A stretch of 64,000 bases of DNA from Marinomonas alcarazii (GTDB lineage: Bacteria > Pseudomonadota > Gammaproteobacteria > Pseudomonadales > Marinomonadaceae), in NCBI RefSeq assembly GCF_003208215.1, contig NZ_QKLW01000002.1:456576-520575 (forward strand), in the 5' to 3' direction. Under the pieces are notes generated by a model that was not told the origin of the DNA, did not search any database, and saw nothing but the letters and a program-made list of their open reading frames with translations. The position numbers were made by a program, and so were the translations under genes. This document shows, in pieces, positions 8,754 to 16,863 of this stretch (position 1 is its first letter; the number at the start of each line of letters is the position of its first letter).

Positions 8754-9766
8754 AAAAAACACAACCGAAAAATATCGCCAGCGCCGCAGAAGTTGCCAAA
8801 CTCGCTGGCGTTTCTCGGTCTGCTGTTTCTCGCACCTTTACTCCGGGTGCGAGTGTTTCCAAAGACACTCGTGAACGTGTACTGGCCGCTGCTGCGGAGT
8901 TAAATTATCACGTTAATCATCTTGCCCGTGGTTTGTCCAACGAGAAAAGCCGCCCCGTGTGTATTCTTGGTGCTAACTTAAACGCCCCTTATCAAGCTAG
9001 CTTACTCGATGCTCTCACCCAGCGTTTGCAATTGGCAGGTCGAGCTGTGATGGTAATCAATACATCTGGTGGCGAGGCCAGCGCAGATGCCGCATTACGA
9101 CAAACATTAAATTATCGCGCTTCGGCAACCATTGTCTTATCTGGCACACCACAAACTACCTTGATCGAAACCTGCGTACAAAGCGGTCAACACGTTATTC
9201 TTGTTAACCGTGCAGGCCAGTTTGAAGGAACAGATCACATCAGTATCGACTATCAATCCGCTATGGCCGATGCCCATCACATGCTGTTTCGAGCCGGATG
9301 TAATAACCTTGCCGTGGTCTCATCGACTATTCAATCACCAAGCATATTGACGCGGGAAACCCTGTTTATTCAAGCTGCAAACAACGCCGAACAAGCTTGT
9401 ACTTTGCTTCGAGCTGGGCCTACCAGCTATCAAACAGGTGTCGAAGCTGCTAGACGTTTATTAGCCTCGCGCGACAGACCGGACGGCGTATTTTGCGTTA
9501 CCGATTTGATCGCTTGTGGTTTTATGGATGTCGCAAGAAATGAATTTGGCTTACGCATTCCAGAAGACATCTGTATAGTCGGATTTGATGATATCGAACA
9601 GTCAAGTTGGCTTGGCTACCAGCTTACCACCTTTGCACAACCGCTAACCGCCATGGCCGATGCTATTTCAGAACTACTGGAACATACACCTGACAAAACC
9701 CACAAAAAACAGCACCTGACCTTCCATGCGCCACCCGTTTGGAGACACTCAGTTCGACCAAGCTAA
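8750..9766 (+). CDS. LacI-family transcriptional regulator
   Basis: 338 residues. An N-terminal helix-turn-helix (SAAEVAKLAGVSRSAVSRTF, about 11-30) with the hinge-like LARGLS is followed by a periplasmic-binding-protein-like effector domain ending near residue 330. It closes the transporter/phosphatase operon, overlapping the upstream stop by 4 bases. The palindrome at 2898-2917 is its likely operator. The effector is probably the transported compound or its dephosphorylated product. Confidence 0.92.
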   Translation: MKKTQPKNIASAAEVAKLAGVSRSAVSRTFTPGASVSKDTRERVLAAAAELNYHVNHLARGLSNEKSRPVCILGANLNAPYQASLLDALTQRLQLAGRAVMVINTSGGEASADAALRQTLNYRASATIVLSGTPQTTLIETCVQSGQHVILVNRAGQFEGTDHISIDYQSAMADAHHMLFRAGCNNLAVVSSTIQSPSILTRETLFIQAANNAEQACTLLRAGPTSYQTGVEAARRLLASRDRPDGVFCVTDLIACGFMDVARNEFGLRIPEDICIVGFDDIEQSSWLGYQLTTFAQPLTAMADAISELLEHTPDKTHKKQHLTFHAPPVWRHSVRPS

Positions 9767-9874
9767 CCGCATCGCCCCTTTTCTCTGTTAGTAAAGTCGA
9801 GCGATTTTGTTATTTGTTTCCCTTTTAAAGCATCGTAACCTTTTCCAATCGAGCTTTTTTAATAGGGAGTAACC

Positions 9875-10288
9875 ATGCTCAACAAAACACAAATCAAAGT
9901 ACGCGGCTATCACTTAGACCTTTTTCAGCACGTTAACAATGCACGTTATTTGGAGTTTATAGAAGAAGGACGCTGGGCTTTTTTCGATGAGTTTTTCGAG
10001 CGCGACGACTGGATGCAAGAAGATTTTGTTTGGCCCGTTGTTAATATCAATATCAACTTCAAATCTGAAGCCAATTTCGGTGACCTACTCGAAGTACAGA
10101 CCCACTATACCAAGATTGGTAATCGCAGCATCACCATGAAACAGACCATCGTCAAACTTCCTGACAATGACATTGTTGTTGAAGCGGATGTGACTTATGT
10201 TTGCTTCTCCAAAGCCGCTAAATCAGCAATTCCTTTTCCCGATGACATCAGACAAAAAGTCGAGCAATCTATTGCTTCTTTAGAATAA
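9875..10288 (+). CDS. Acyl-CoA thioesterase, hotdog fold (FadM/YbgC-like)
   Basis: 137-residue hotdog thioesterase hydrolysing acyl-CoA. The family motif RGYHLDLFQHVNNARYLEF carries the catalytic Asp and the HVNNARY signature near residues 15-28. The ATG at 9875 follows AGGGAGTAACC. No signal peptide. It stands alone between the LacI-type gene and a bidirectional terminator. Long-chain acyl-CoA (FadM-like) is the most likely substrate class, but chain-length preference cannot be read. Confidence 0.85.
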   Translation: MLNKTQIKVRGYHLDLFQHVNNARYLEFIEEGRWAFFDEFFERDDWMQEDFVWPVVNININFKSEANFGDLLEVQTHYTKIGNRSITMKQTIVKLPDNDIVVEADVTYVCFSKAAKSAIPFPDDIRQKVEQSIASLE

Positions 10289-10316
10289 ATAGACGCTCAA
10301 CACAGTTCATCTTAAA

Positions 10317-10348
10317 TATTAGAAAGGGCAAGTCTACCCTTTCTAATA
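10317..10348. terminator. Bidirectional terminator between thioesterase and iolG
   Basis: Perfect 12-bp stem, TATTAGAAAGGG and CCCTTTCTAATA, with an 8-base loop between two convergent genes. Flanks are AT-rich on both sides. Confidence 0.8.
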
Positions 10349-10363
10349 GATTTACCTAAACCA

Positions 10364-11362
10364 TTACCAGGTCAGTGTGATTTTCTGCCCTGTTTCCAAT
10401 GATTTCTGTGCTGCATCTGCAAGCATTTGCGCACGACGTCCATCTTCGAAACTTGGAGAGACAGGTTTCTTGGCCAAGACGTTTTCGATAAAAGAGGTTA
10501 GCTGCAGGTTATAGGCATCCACGTAACGATCAATAAAGAAGTTATAAAGTGGGTCTTGTACTTGCGTAGTGTCTTTGGTGAAGCGCGTTACCGAGGTTGG
10601 CGTTTGGTTATTCGATATCACCATGCCTTCGGAGCCAAATGCTTCCACACGTTGATCATAGCCATAGATAGCGCGACGAGAGCCATTAATATGAATCAAG
10701 CGACCTGATTGGCTTTTCATAATCAACATCACGCTATCCACATCGCCAATTTCGGTGATCTTTTCATCCACCATAGCGCTACCAAAAGCTTGCAGCTCCA
10801 CAATCTCTTCACCTAAGACAAAACGTGCCATATCAAAGTCATGAATGATCATATCGCGAAAAATGCCGCCAGACGATTTCAGATACTCTACTGGCGCCAT
10901 GCCTGGATCTCGACTGGTAATGATAATCTGCTCTAACTTACCAATACTGCCATCTTGCGCCGCTTTTACCACAGCCGCATGGCTTGGGTCATAACGACGG
11001 TTAAAACCAATTTGAATCGGCACGTGGCAATCTTTAATTTGCTCTAAACACGCATTAACCGTAGCCGTATCCAAATCAATGGGCTTTTCACACAAAATCG
11101 CTTTACCGGCTTTAGCTGCCTTTATGATCAAGTCCACATGAGTATCCGTACTGGTTGCGATCAAAACCGCATCCACGTCAGGATCAGCCAAGGCCACTTC
11201 TACACTATCCGCTACCTGAGCACCGGTTGCTTTTGCTACCGCTTCCGCCGCTGGCGCATAGACATCAAACACATATTTTAAGTTCGATTGAGCAAACGCC
11301 TGAATATTTTGGGCGTGCATCTTTCCGATTCGACCAGCACCAAACAAAGCAAAATTAAGCAT
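10364..11362 (-). CDS. iolG: myo-Inositol 2-dehydrogenase
   Basis: NAD-dependent oxidation of myo-inositol to scyllo-inosose, the first step of inositol catabolism. Gfo/Idh/MocA architecture, 332 residues: N-terminal Rossmann fold with GAGRIGKMH (8-16), CEKPIDLD near 92 with the conserved EKP lysine, and IHDFDMARF near 175 with catalytic Asp/His positions. The ATG at 11362 follows GAAGGGATAAT. It is the last gene of the leftward iol set and is separated from iolB by about 270 bases holding a repeat, so it may have its own promoter. Confidence 0.93.
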   Translation of the reverse strand: MLNFALFGAGRIGKMHAQNIQAFAQSNLKYVFDVYAPAAEAVAKATGAQVADSVEVALADPDVDAVLIATSTDTHVDLIIKAAKAGKAILCEKPIDLDTATVNACLEQIKDCHVPIQIGFNRRYDPSHAAVVKAAQDGSIGKLEQIIITSRDPGMAPVEYLKSSGGIFRDMIIHDFDMARFVLGEEIVELQAFGSAMVDEKITEIGDVDSVMLIMKSQSGRLIHINGSRRAIYGYDQRVEAFGSEGMVISNNQTPTSVTRFTKDTTQVQDPLYNFFIDRYVDAYNLQLTSFIENVLAKKPVSPSFEDGRRAQMLADAAQKSLETGQKITLTW

Positions 11363-11414
11363 TTTATTATCCCTTCAATGTTATTTTTACTGCTCTCTAA
11401 AACAATATTGGCAT

Positions 11415-11576
11415 CACCGAATACCCCCTCCCAACCTCCCCCTTAGCAGGGGGAGGAGCTTAGCACTTTTGCCTCCTCCCTTATGCCTTTAAAGGGGGCA
11501 GAACTTGGTACTAACTTGGTACTTTTGTCCCCTCCCCTTATCTTCAAGGGGAGGGTTAGGGTGGGGTTATTTCTTA
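11415..11576. repeat. Dispersed GC-rich palindromic repeat cluster (REP/BIME-like)
   Basis: At least three palindromic units between iolB and iolG, for example ACCTCCCCCTTAGCAGGGGG, CTCCTCCC facing GGGGGCAG, and CCCTCCCCTT facing AAGGGGAGGGTTAGGGTGGG. The direct repeat ACTTGGTACT is embedded (ACTTGGTACTAACTTGGTAC). Same family as 2124-2216. Confidence 0.8.
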
Positions 11577-11633
11577 AGTTACCAACAATAGTTTCGATAG
11601 CAGCTGTTATTTTTATTTAATAATGTGTGTGCT

Positions 11634-12446
11634 TTAAACTTTCTTGTCACGCTCAATAATCCACTCATGATCCGGATCATTATGAAAAATCCAATTACGA
11701 CTTGGTCCTGCCATAACGTTCAGGTAGTAGGATTGATAACCATGTGGCACACCTACAGGATGATAGCCTTCTGGCACCATCACGAGATCTCCGTCTTCCA
11801 CAGCCATGGTTTCATCAATACTTCTGTCATCCGTATAAACTCGCTGAAAAGCAAAGCCTTGTGGCGGATCAATCTTGTGATAATAGGTTTCCTCCAGCTG
11901 AGTTTCAGCAGGAGCCGCATCGGTATCATGTTTGTGTGGTGGATAGCTTGACCAGCCTCCGCTAGGCGTAATCACTTCACACACTAATAAGCTATCAGCT
12001 GGTTCGTTGCCGAATAAGATATTACACACATGGCGAGTGTTGCTGGTGACGCCCCGCGTTTCGTATTGGCATTGCTCCGGTGTGATCAATTTCGCTTGGA
12101 ATCCGCCTTTGCCTGGCGCCTTACAAAAAGCCACTTCCACATCGGTTATGGCTTCAATACGAATCTCGTCTTGTGCTGGCGAATACACCGAATAAGGTGC
12201 TTTTTGCTCGAACACACTCATACGATCTCCAATGTTTTTCCACGCTTCCTGCTTGGTACTGGCGTTCGCTTTGCCTGATAAAATCACAGCGCATACTTCA
12301 TCGGTTCCGGTTTGAATCGTAACGGATTCGCCCGCTTTCAGTTGATGGGCTTCAAAGCCAACATACTGCCAATTAGCACTTTCTGGCGTCACTAATTGAG
12401 TTTGTGTTTCACCTTCTAGCTGGCGTTTTTTACTTAATAAGGACAT
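11634..12446 (-). CDS. iolB: 5-Deoxy-glucuronate isomerase
   Basis: Converts 5-deoxy-D-glucuronate to 2-deoxy-5-keto-D-gluconate, the fourth step of myo-inositol degradation. A 270-residue double cupin (KduI/IolB family). The metal-ligand region PPHKHD is near residue 172, with the downstream ETYYHKID and the C-terminal VPEGYHPVGVPHGY, all typical of IolB. The start at 12446 is preceded by GAGG at 8 bases; a TTG two codons upstream is less likely. The gene is followed by the repeat cluster and preceded by mmsA/iolA at 20 bases, so it is co-transcribed. Confidence 0.93.
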   Translation of the reverse strand: MSLLSKKRQLEGETQTQLVTPESANWQYVGFEAHQLKAGESVTIQTGTDEVCAVILSGKANASTKQEAWKNIGDRMSVFEQKAPYSVYSPAQDEIRIEAITDVEVAFCKAPGKGGFQAKLITPEQCQYETRGVTSNTRHVCNILFGNEPADSLLVCEVITPSGGWSSYPPHKHDTDAAPAETQLEETYYHKIDPPQGFAFQRVYTDDRSIDETMAVEDGDLVMVPEGYHPVGVPHGYQSYYLNVMAGPSRNWIFHNDPDHEWIIERDKKV

Positions 12447-12466
12447 GGTCAAAACCTCGACATTGC

Positions 12467-13987
12467 TTATTTCATGGTTGGCATGGAAAACTCAGCGCCT
12501 GCACGCAGACCAGTTGGCCAACGCGCTGTAATGGTTTTCATACGAGTATAAAAACGAACACCGTCTGGACCATGCATATGTAAAGGTCCAAACAAAGAAC
12601 GCTTCCAACCACCAAAACTATGGAACGCCATTGGCACAGGAATAGGCACGTTTACACCTACCATGCCAACTTGAACTTTCTCGGTAAACTGACGCACTGT
12701 GTCGCCGTCGCGAGTAAAAATCGCTGTGCCATTGCCATATTCATGTTGATTAATGAGCGCCAAACCTTCTTCATACGAATCCACTCGGACTACACACAAA
12801 ACTGGGCCAAAGATCTCTTCGTCATAAATGCGCATGCCCGCTTTAACCTGATCAAATAAGGTTGGTCCGACAAAATAGCCTTGTTCGTGATTTTTACGGA
12901 CAAAATCACGGCCATCCACCACCAAAGTTGCGCCCTCTTCAACACCTGAAGTAATGTAATCTCGTACTTTTTGCGCATGTTCTTTGCTGATGAGTGGCCC
13001 CATGTGCGGCTCTTCCTCCATACCAAATTGCTTATACAAACCTGGCCCTACCGCCATGCTTGAAATTTCTGTTTTCAAGCTGGAAATCAGATTATCAGCA
13101 ACATCATCACCAACACACACCGCAACCGAAATAGCCATACAGCGCTCACCAGCTGAGCCATAAGCGGCCCCCATTAGCGAATTCACTACTTGACTAGGAT
13201 CAGCATCTGGCATCACCAACATATGATTCTTTGCACCGCCCAGCGCTTGAACACGTTTGCCGTGAGCACTGGCAGTAGCATAAATGTATTCAGCGATTGG
13301 GGTAGAACCAACAAAGCTCACCGCTTGAATGCGTTCATCGGTCAGCAAGACATCAACCGACTCTTTATCGCCATTAACGACATTAAACACACCGTCCGGC
13401 AAACCGGCTTCTTTTAACAACTCAGCAAGACGCATAATGGTACTTGGGTCTTTTTCAGACGGCTTCATCACGAAGGTATTTCCACAAGCGATGGACACAG
13501 GAAACATCCACATTGGCACCATGGCAGGGAAATTAAATGGGCTGATACCCGCACAAACGCCTAGTGGCTGCATCAGGCTATAGCTATCGACACCACGACC
13601 AACATTCAAACTGTGCTCACCTTTTTGTAGATGAGGAATACCACATGCAAATTCAACAACTTCCAGACCACGAGTCAACTCACCCATTGCATCCGAATAC
13701 ACCTTGCCGTGTTCGCTAGAAATCAACTCCGCCAGCTCATGACTATGTTGCTCTACTAAAGCTTTGAACTTAAACAACACACGAGCGCGATTTAATGGTG
13801 TCACCTGAGACCACGTTTCAAAAGCCGTCTGTGCCGCTGCAATCGCACCTTGCGTTTCTTCAACCGTACTCAAGGAAACCTGTAATGACACTTCACCCGT
13901 TGCGGGATTAAAAACGTTTGCTTGTCGTGAGGAAGTACTTTCTACAATTTGGTTATTGATGAAGTTACCCATAACGTTATTAGACAT
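12467..13987 (-). CDS. mmsA: Methylmalonate-semialdehyde dehydrogenase (CoA-acylating)
   Basis: Oxidises malonate semialdehyde, or methylmalonate semialdehyde, to acetyl- or propionyl-CoA: the last step of the iol pathway (IolA). Aldehyde dehydrogenase superfamily, 506 residues. NAD-binding region ISPFNFPAMVPMWMFP near 147, catalytic Cys in GERCMAIS near 288, and the MMSDH-specific GGAKNHMLVMPDAD near 252 are present. The ATG at 13987 follows GAGAGAAGAAA. Located between iolE and iolB in a compact leftward operon, which supports an inositol rather than a valine role. Confidence 0.94.
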   Translation of the reverse strand: MSNNVMGNFINNQIVESTSSRQANVFNPATGEVSLQVSLSTVEETQGAIAAAQTAFETWSQVTPLNRARVLFKFKALVEQHSHELAELISSEHGKVYSDAMGELTRGLEVVEFACGIPHLQKGEHSLNVGRGVDSYSLMQPLGVCAGISPFNFPAMVPMWMFPVSIACGNTFVMKPSEKDPSTIMRLAELLKEAGLPDGVFNVVNGDKESVDVLLTDERIQAVSFVGSTPIAEYIYATASAHGKRVQALGGAKNHMLVMPDADPSQVVNSLMGAAYGSAGERCMAISVAVCVGDDVADNLISSLKTEISSMAVGPGLYKQFGMEEEPHMGPLISKEHAQKVRDYITSGVEEGATLVVDGRDFVRKNHEQGYFVGPTLFDQVKAGMRIYDEEIFGPVLCVVRVDSYEEGLALINQHEYGNGTAIFTRDGDTVRQFTEKVQVGMVGVNVPIPVPMAFHSFGGWKRSLFGPLHMHGPDGVRFYTRMKTITARWPTGLRAGAEFSMPTMK

Positions 13988-14038
13988 TTTCTTCTCTCTT
14001 CTTTGTTTTTTTAAAGTACATGAATGACAAGTGGCAAA

Positions 14039-14971
14039 TTAAAAGTGAAAACCTGCCTTATCTAAATTCGCAGACAAATACTCGTAGCCTTTTGTCGCAT
14101 AGGTTAATGGATGCGCAATAGCCGGATCTTGCTCTGCTTCCACTACAATCCAGCCGCGATAACCTGCTTCTTTCAGTACTTCAAAAATAGGAAAATAATT
14201 AATACTGCCATCTCCCGGCACGGTATAAACCCCCTCTAGAACAGCGTTCAAAAACGCGCTATCGCGATTAAGGTTGTCCTTCAAAACAGCTGGGCGAATG
14301 TCTTTACAATGTACATGCACGATACGTCTAGCGTGTTTTTTTGCCATTTCTAAAGCATCACCGCCCGCAAAAGTAATGTGTCCGGTATCCAACAATAAAC
14401 CCACATTATCACCGGTCATTTGCATAAGCTTATCGACTTCTTCAGCGGTTTCGATCACGGTTCCCATATGATGGTGATAAGCCATTTTTACGCCTTCCGA
14501 CGCCATATAGTCTGCGACTGCCGTCATACGTTTAGCGTATTCCTGCCATTGACTCTGGGTCATGCGAGGACGTTGTGACAAAGGCACTGACTGGTCCCCA
14601 TGAACACATCCACTGACTTCAGCAAATACCATGACGTTCGATCCCAACGCTTTCAATAAGTTAAGATGGTCCTGCATGGCCTCAATTTCTTCTTCCACAC
14701 TACGCTCTAACAAACGAGCACTGTACCAACCGGACACTAAAGATAGATCATGTTTCTTGAGGATAGGCCCAAGCACATCAGCATCACGAGGGAATTTATT
14801 GCCTAATTCAATACCGCTAAAGCCAGCTTGACGCGCTTCACTCAAACATACTTCCAAAGGCGTATCAGCCCCCAAAGATGGCAAATCATCATTGGTCCAA
14901 GTAAGAGGATTAATGCCAATTCTGATCTTTGATTCCGTTGTCGCATTATTATTTTTATTCGTGCTGTTCAT
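14039..14971 (-). CDS. iolE: myo-Inosose-2 dehydratase
   Basis: Dehydrates scyllo-inosose to 3D-trihydroxycyclohexane-1,2-dione, the second pathway step. AP-endonuclease-2-type TIM barrel, 310 residues. Conserved pieces include GIELGNKFPRD, MAYHHHMGTVIE, LLLDTGHITFAGGD and VHCKDIRP, which provide the metal ligands. Start moved to 14971, where GGAG precedes the ATG by 7 bases; a TTG five codons upstream has no site. Gap to iolD is 29 bases. Confidence 0.93.
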   Translation of the reverse strand: MNSTNKNNNATTESKIRIGINPLTWTNDDLPSLGADTPLEVCLSEARQAGFSGIELGNKFPRDADVLGPILKKHDLSLVSGWYSARLLERSVEEEIEAMQDHLNLLKALGSNVMVFAEVSGCVHGDQSVPLSQRPRMTQSQWQEYAKRMTAVADYMASEGVKMAYHHHMGTVIETAEEVDKLMQMTGDNVGLLLDTGHITFAGGDALEMAKKHARRIVHVHCKDIRPAVLKDNLNRDSAFLNAVLEGVYTVPGDGSINYFPIFEVLKEAGYRGWIVVEAEQDPAIAHPLTYATKGYEYLSANLDKAGFHF

Positions 14972-15000
14972 GAGATCACTCCACAATCTGATCTGAAAAA

Positions 15001-16863
15001 TTAATAAGGTTGCTGTTGTTTCGCTATTTTGTATTGACGCTCGGCATCAATCACTTGCTCACGGTTTGACACTTCTGGGACAGCAACATCCCACCAAGCC
15101 CCTCCTTCTTGAGTGCTTGAAATTGGGTCCGTATCGATAGCAATCACATAAGTTTTATCACTGGCTTTAGCTCGAACTAACGCTTCTTCTAAATCAGCAA
15201 GACAAGAAACTTGCTCGGAGTTCGCTCCTAACGCTTTAGCATGAGCAGCAAAGTCAGTTTTTGGTGCCCCTGCTTCTACTGTATGGCAGTGCTGCAATAA
15301 ATTATTGAATGACTCGCCACCACATGCTTTTTGCAGACGATTAATACACGCATAACCACGGTTATCTAAAACAACAATGATCAGCTTCAAGCCCAGCATC
15401 ACCGATGTGGCGATTTCAGAGTTCAGCATCAAATAACTGCCATCCCCCACCATCACAATCACTTCACGATCAGGTGTTGCCATTTTCACACCCAACCCTC
15501 CCGCTAGCTCGTAACCCATGCAGGAAAAACCATATTCCACGTGATAACCAAGGTCTGACGATGTACGCCACAATTTGTGCAATTCGCCAGGCAAACCACC
15601 CGCTGCTTGCACTAAAGTACTATTGGCGCTTGCTGTGCGATTAATCACACCAATCACATTCGCATCGGTTGGCAAATAATCATGATCGCTCGCTTGTTTT
15701 GGCAAGGCGGTCACTTGCTCCACTGCCGCGAGCCAATCAAGATTCAAGGCTTTCACCTTATCACTCCAAGTCGCTGGCGTTTGATAATCTTCAACCTCGG
15801 CCAATAACTCTTGCAACGTGACTTTTGCATCGCCAATTAAAGGCACGGCATTGTGCTTTTCTGCATCAAAAGAAGTGACATTGATGCTTAATAAAGTGTG
15901 ATCTGGGTTGGCAAACAAGGTACGCGATGCCGAAGTAAAATCTTGCAGACGCGTACCAATCGCGATGATTAAGTCTGCTTCTTGCGCAGCAGCATTCGCC
16001 GCACTAGAACCCGTTACACCTACCGCTCCTAGATTCAATTCGTGATCCCAAGGCAAAGCCCCTTTACCTGCTTGCGTTTCACAAGCGGGAATATGACATC
16101 GCTCAATCAAGGCCGTTACTTCTTCGAGTGCCAAGCTGTAATGCACACCACCACCAATTAAAACTAGTGGTTTTTTCGCCTGTTTAATCGCAGCAACTGC
16201 CTCAGCCAACTGATCAACATCAGCACGATTTCGACGAAGTTTATGAACTTTTTTCGCAAAGAAACTAACAGGGTAATCAAACGCCATGGTCTGCACATCT
16301 TGCGGCAATGCCAAGGTGGCAGGCCCACAAGTAGTTGGATCTAACATGGTATTGATCGCCACAGGCAAGCTAGTAATCAACTGTTCTGGTCGATTGATCC
16401 GATCAAAATAACGCGACACGGGACGAAAACAATCGTTTACAGACATGGTAGGATCATTAAAATGCTCGACCTGTTGTAATACCGGATCAGGCGTTCTCGT
16501 GGCAAAGACATCCCCCGGTAAAAACAGCACAGGTAAACGATTCGCCATCGCCATGCCAGCAGCCGTCACCATGTTAAGAGCACCAGGACCGATAGAAGAA
16601 GTACAGGCCATAATACGTTGGCGACGATGTTGCTTAGCGTAGGCACTAGCCGCTAGGGCCATGCCTTGTTCATTATGAGCTCGAAAGGTCGTAAACTCGT
16701 CTTTGACTTGAGCCAAAGCTTCACCAATTCCTGCCACGTTGCCGTGACCAAAAATTGCCCAGGCTCCACCAAACAAAGGCACTTCCTCACCGTCAATGAC
16801 TGTGAATTGCCTCTGTAAATGTCTGACCAAGGCTTGCGCCATTGTTAGACGTATTGTGTCCAT
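15001..16863 (-). CDS. iolD: 3D-(3,5/4)-trihydroxycyclohexane-1,2-dione hydrolase
   Basis: Thiamine-diphosphate-dependent ring-opening hydrolase giving 5-deoxy-D-glucuronate, third step of the pathway. 620 residues, three ThDP-enzyme domains. The N-terminal domain carries FRAHNEQGMA with the cofactor-activating Glu. The C-terminal domain has GFSCMGYELAGGLGVK and the Mg/ThDP motif GDGSYLMLNSE through LDNRGYACI. Start set at 16863, where AGGAGG lies 5 bases upstream; the preceding in-frame ATG at 16866 is only one base from that site. The start overlaps the iolC stop (TGATG), implying coupled translation. Confidence 0.94.
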   Translation of the reverse strand: MDTIRLTMAQALVRHLQRQFTVIDGEEVPLFGGAWAIFGHGNVAGIGEALAQVKDEFTTFRAHNEQGMALAASAYAKQHRRQRIMACTSSIGPGALNMVTAAGMAMANRLPVLFLPGDVFATRTPDPVLQQVEHFNDPTMSVNDCFRPVSRYFDRINRPEQLITSLPVAINTMLDPTTCGPATLALPQDVQTMAFDYPVSFFAKKVHKLRRNRADVDQLAEAVAAIKQAKKPLVLIGGGVHYSLALEEVTALIERCHIPACETQAGKGALPWDHELNLGAVGVTGSSAANAAAQEADLIIAIGTRLQDFTSASRTLFANPDHTLLSINVTSFDAEKHNAVPLIGDAKVTLQELLAEVEDYQTPATWSDKVKALNLDWLAAVEQVTALPKQASDHDYLPTDANVIGVINRTASANSTLVQAAGGLPGELHKLWRTSSDLGYHVEYGFSCMGYELAGGLGVKMATPDREVIVMVGDGSYLMLNSEIATSVMLGLKLIIVVLDNRGYACINRLQKACGGESFNNLLQHCHTVEAGAPKTDFAAHAKALGANSEQVSCLADLEEALVRAKASDKTYVIAIDTDPISSTQEGGAWWDVAVPEVSNREQVIDAERQYKIAKQQQPY

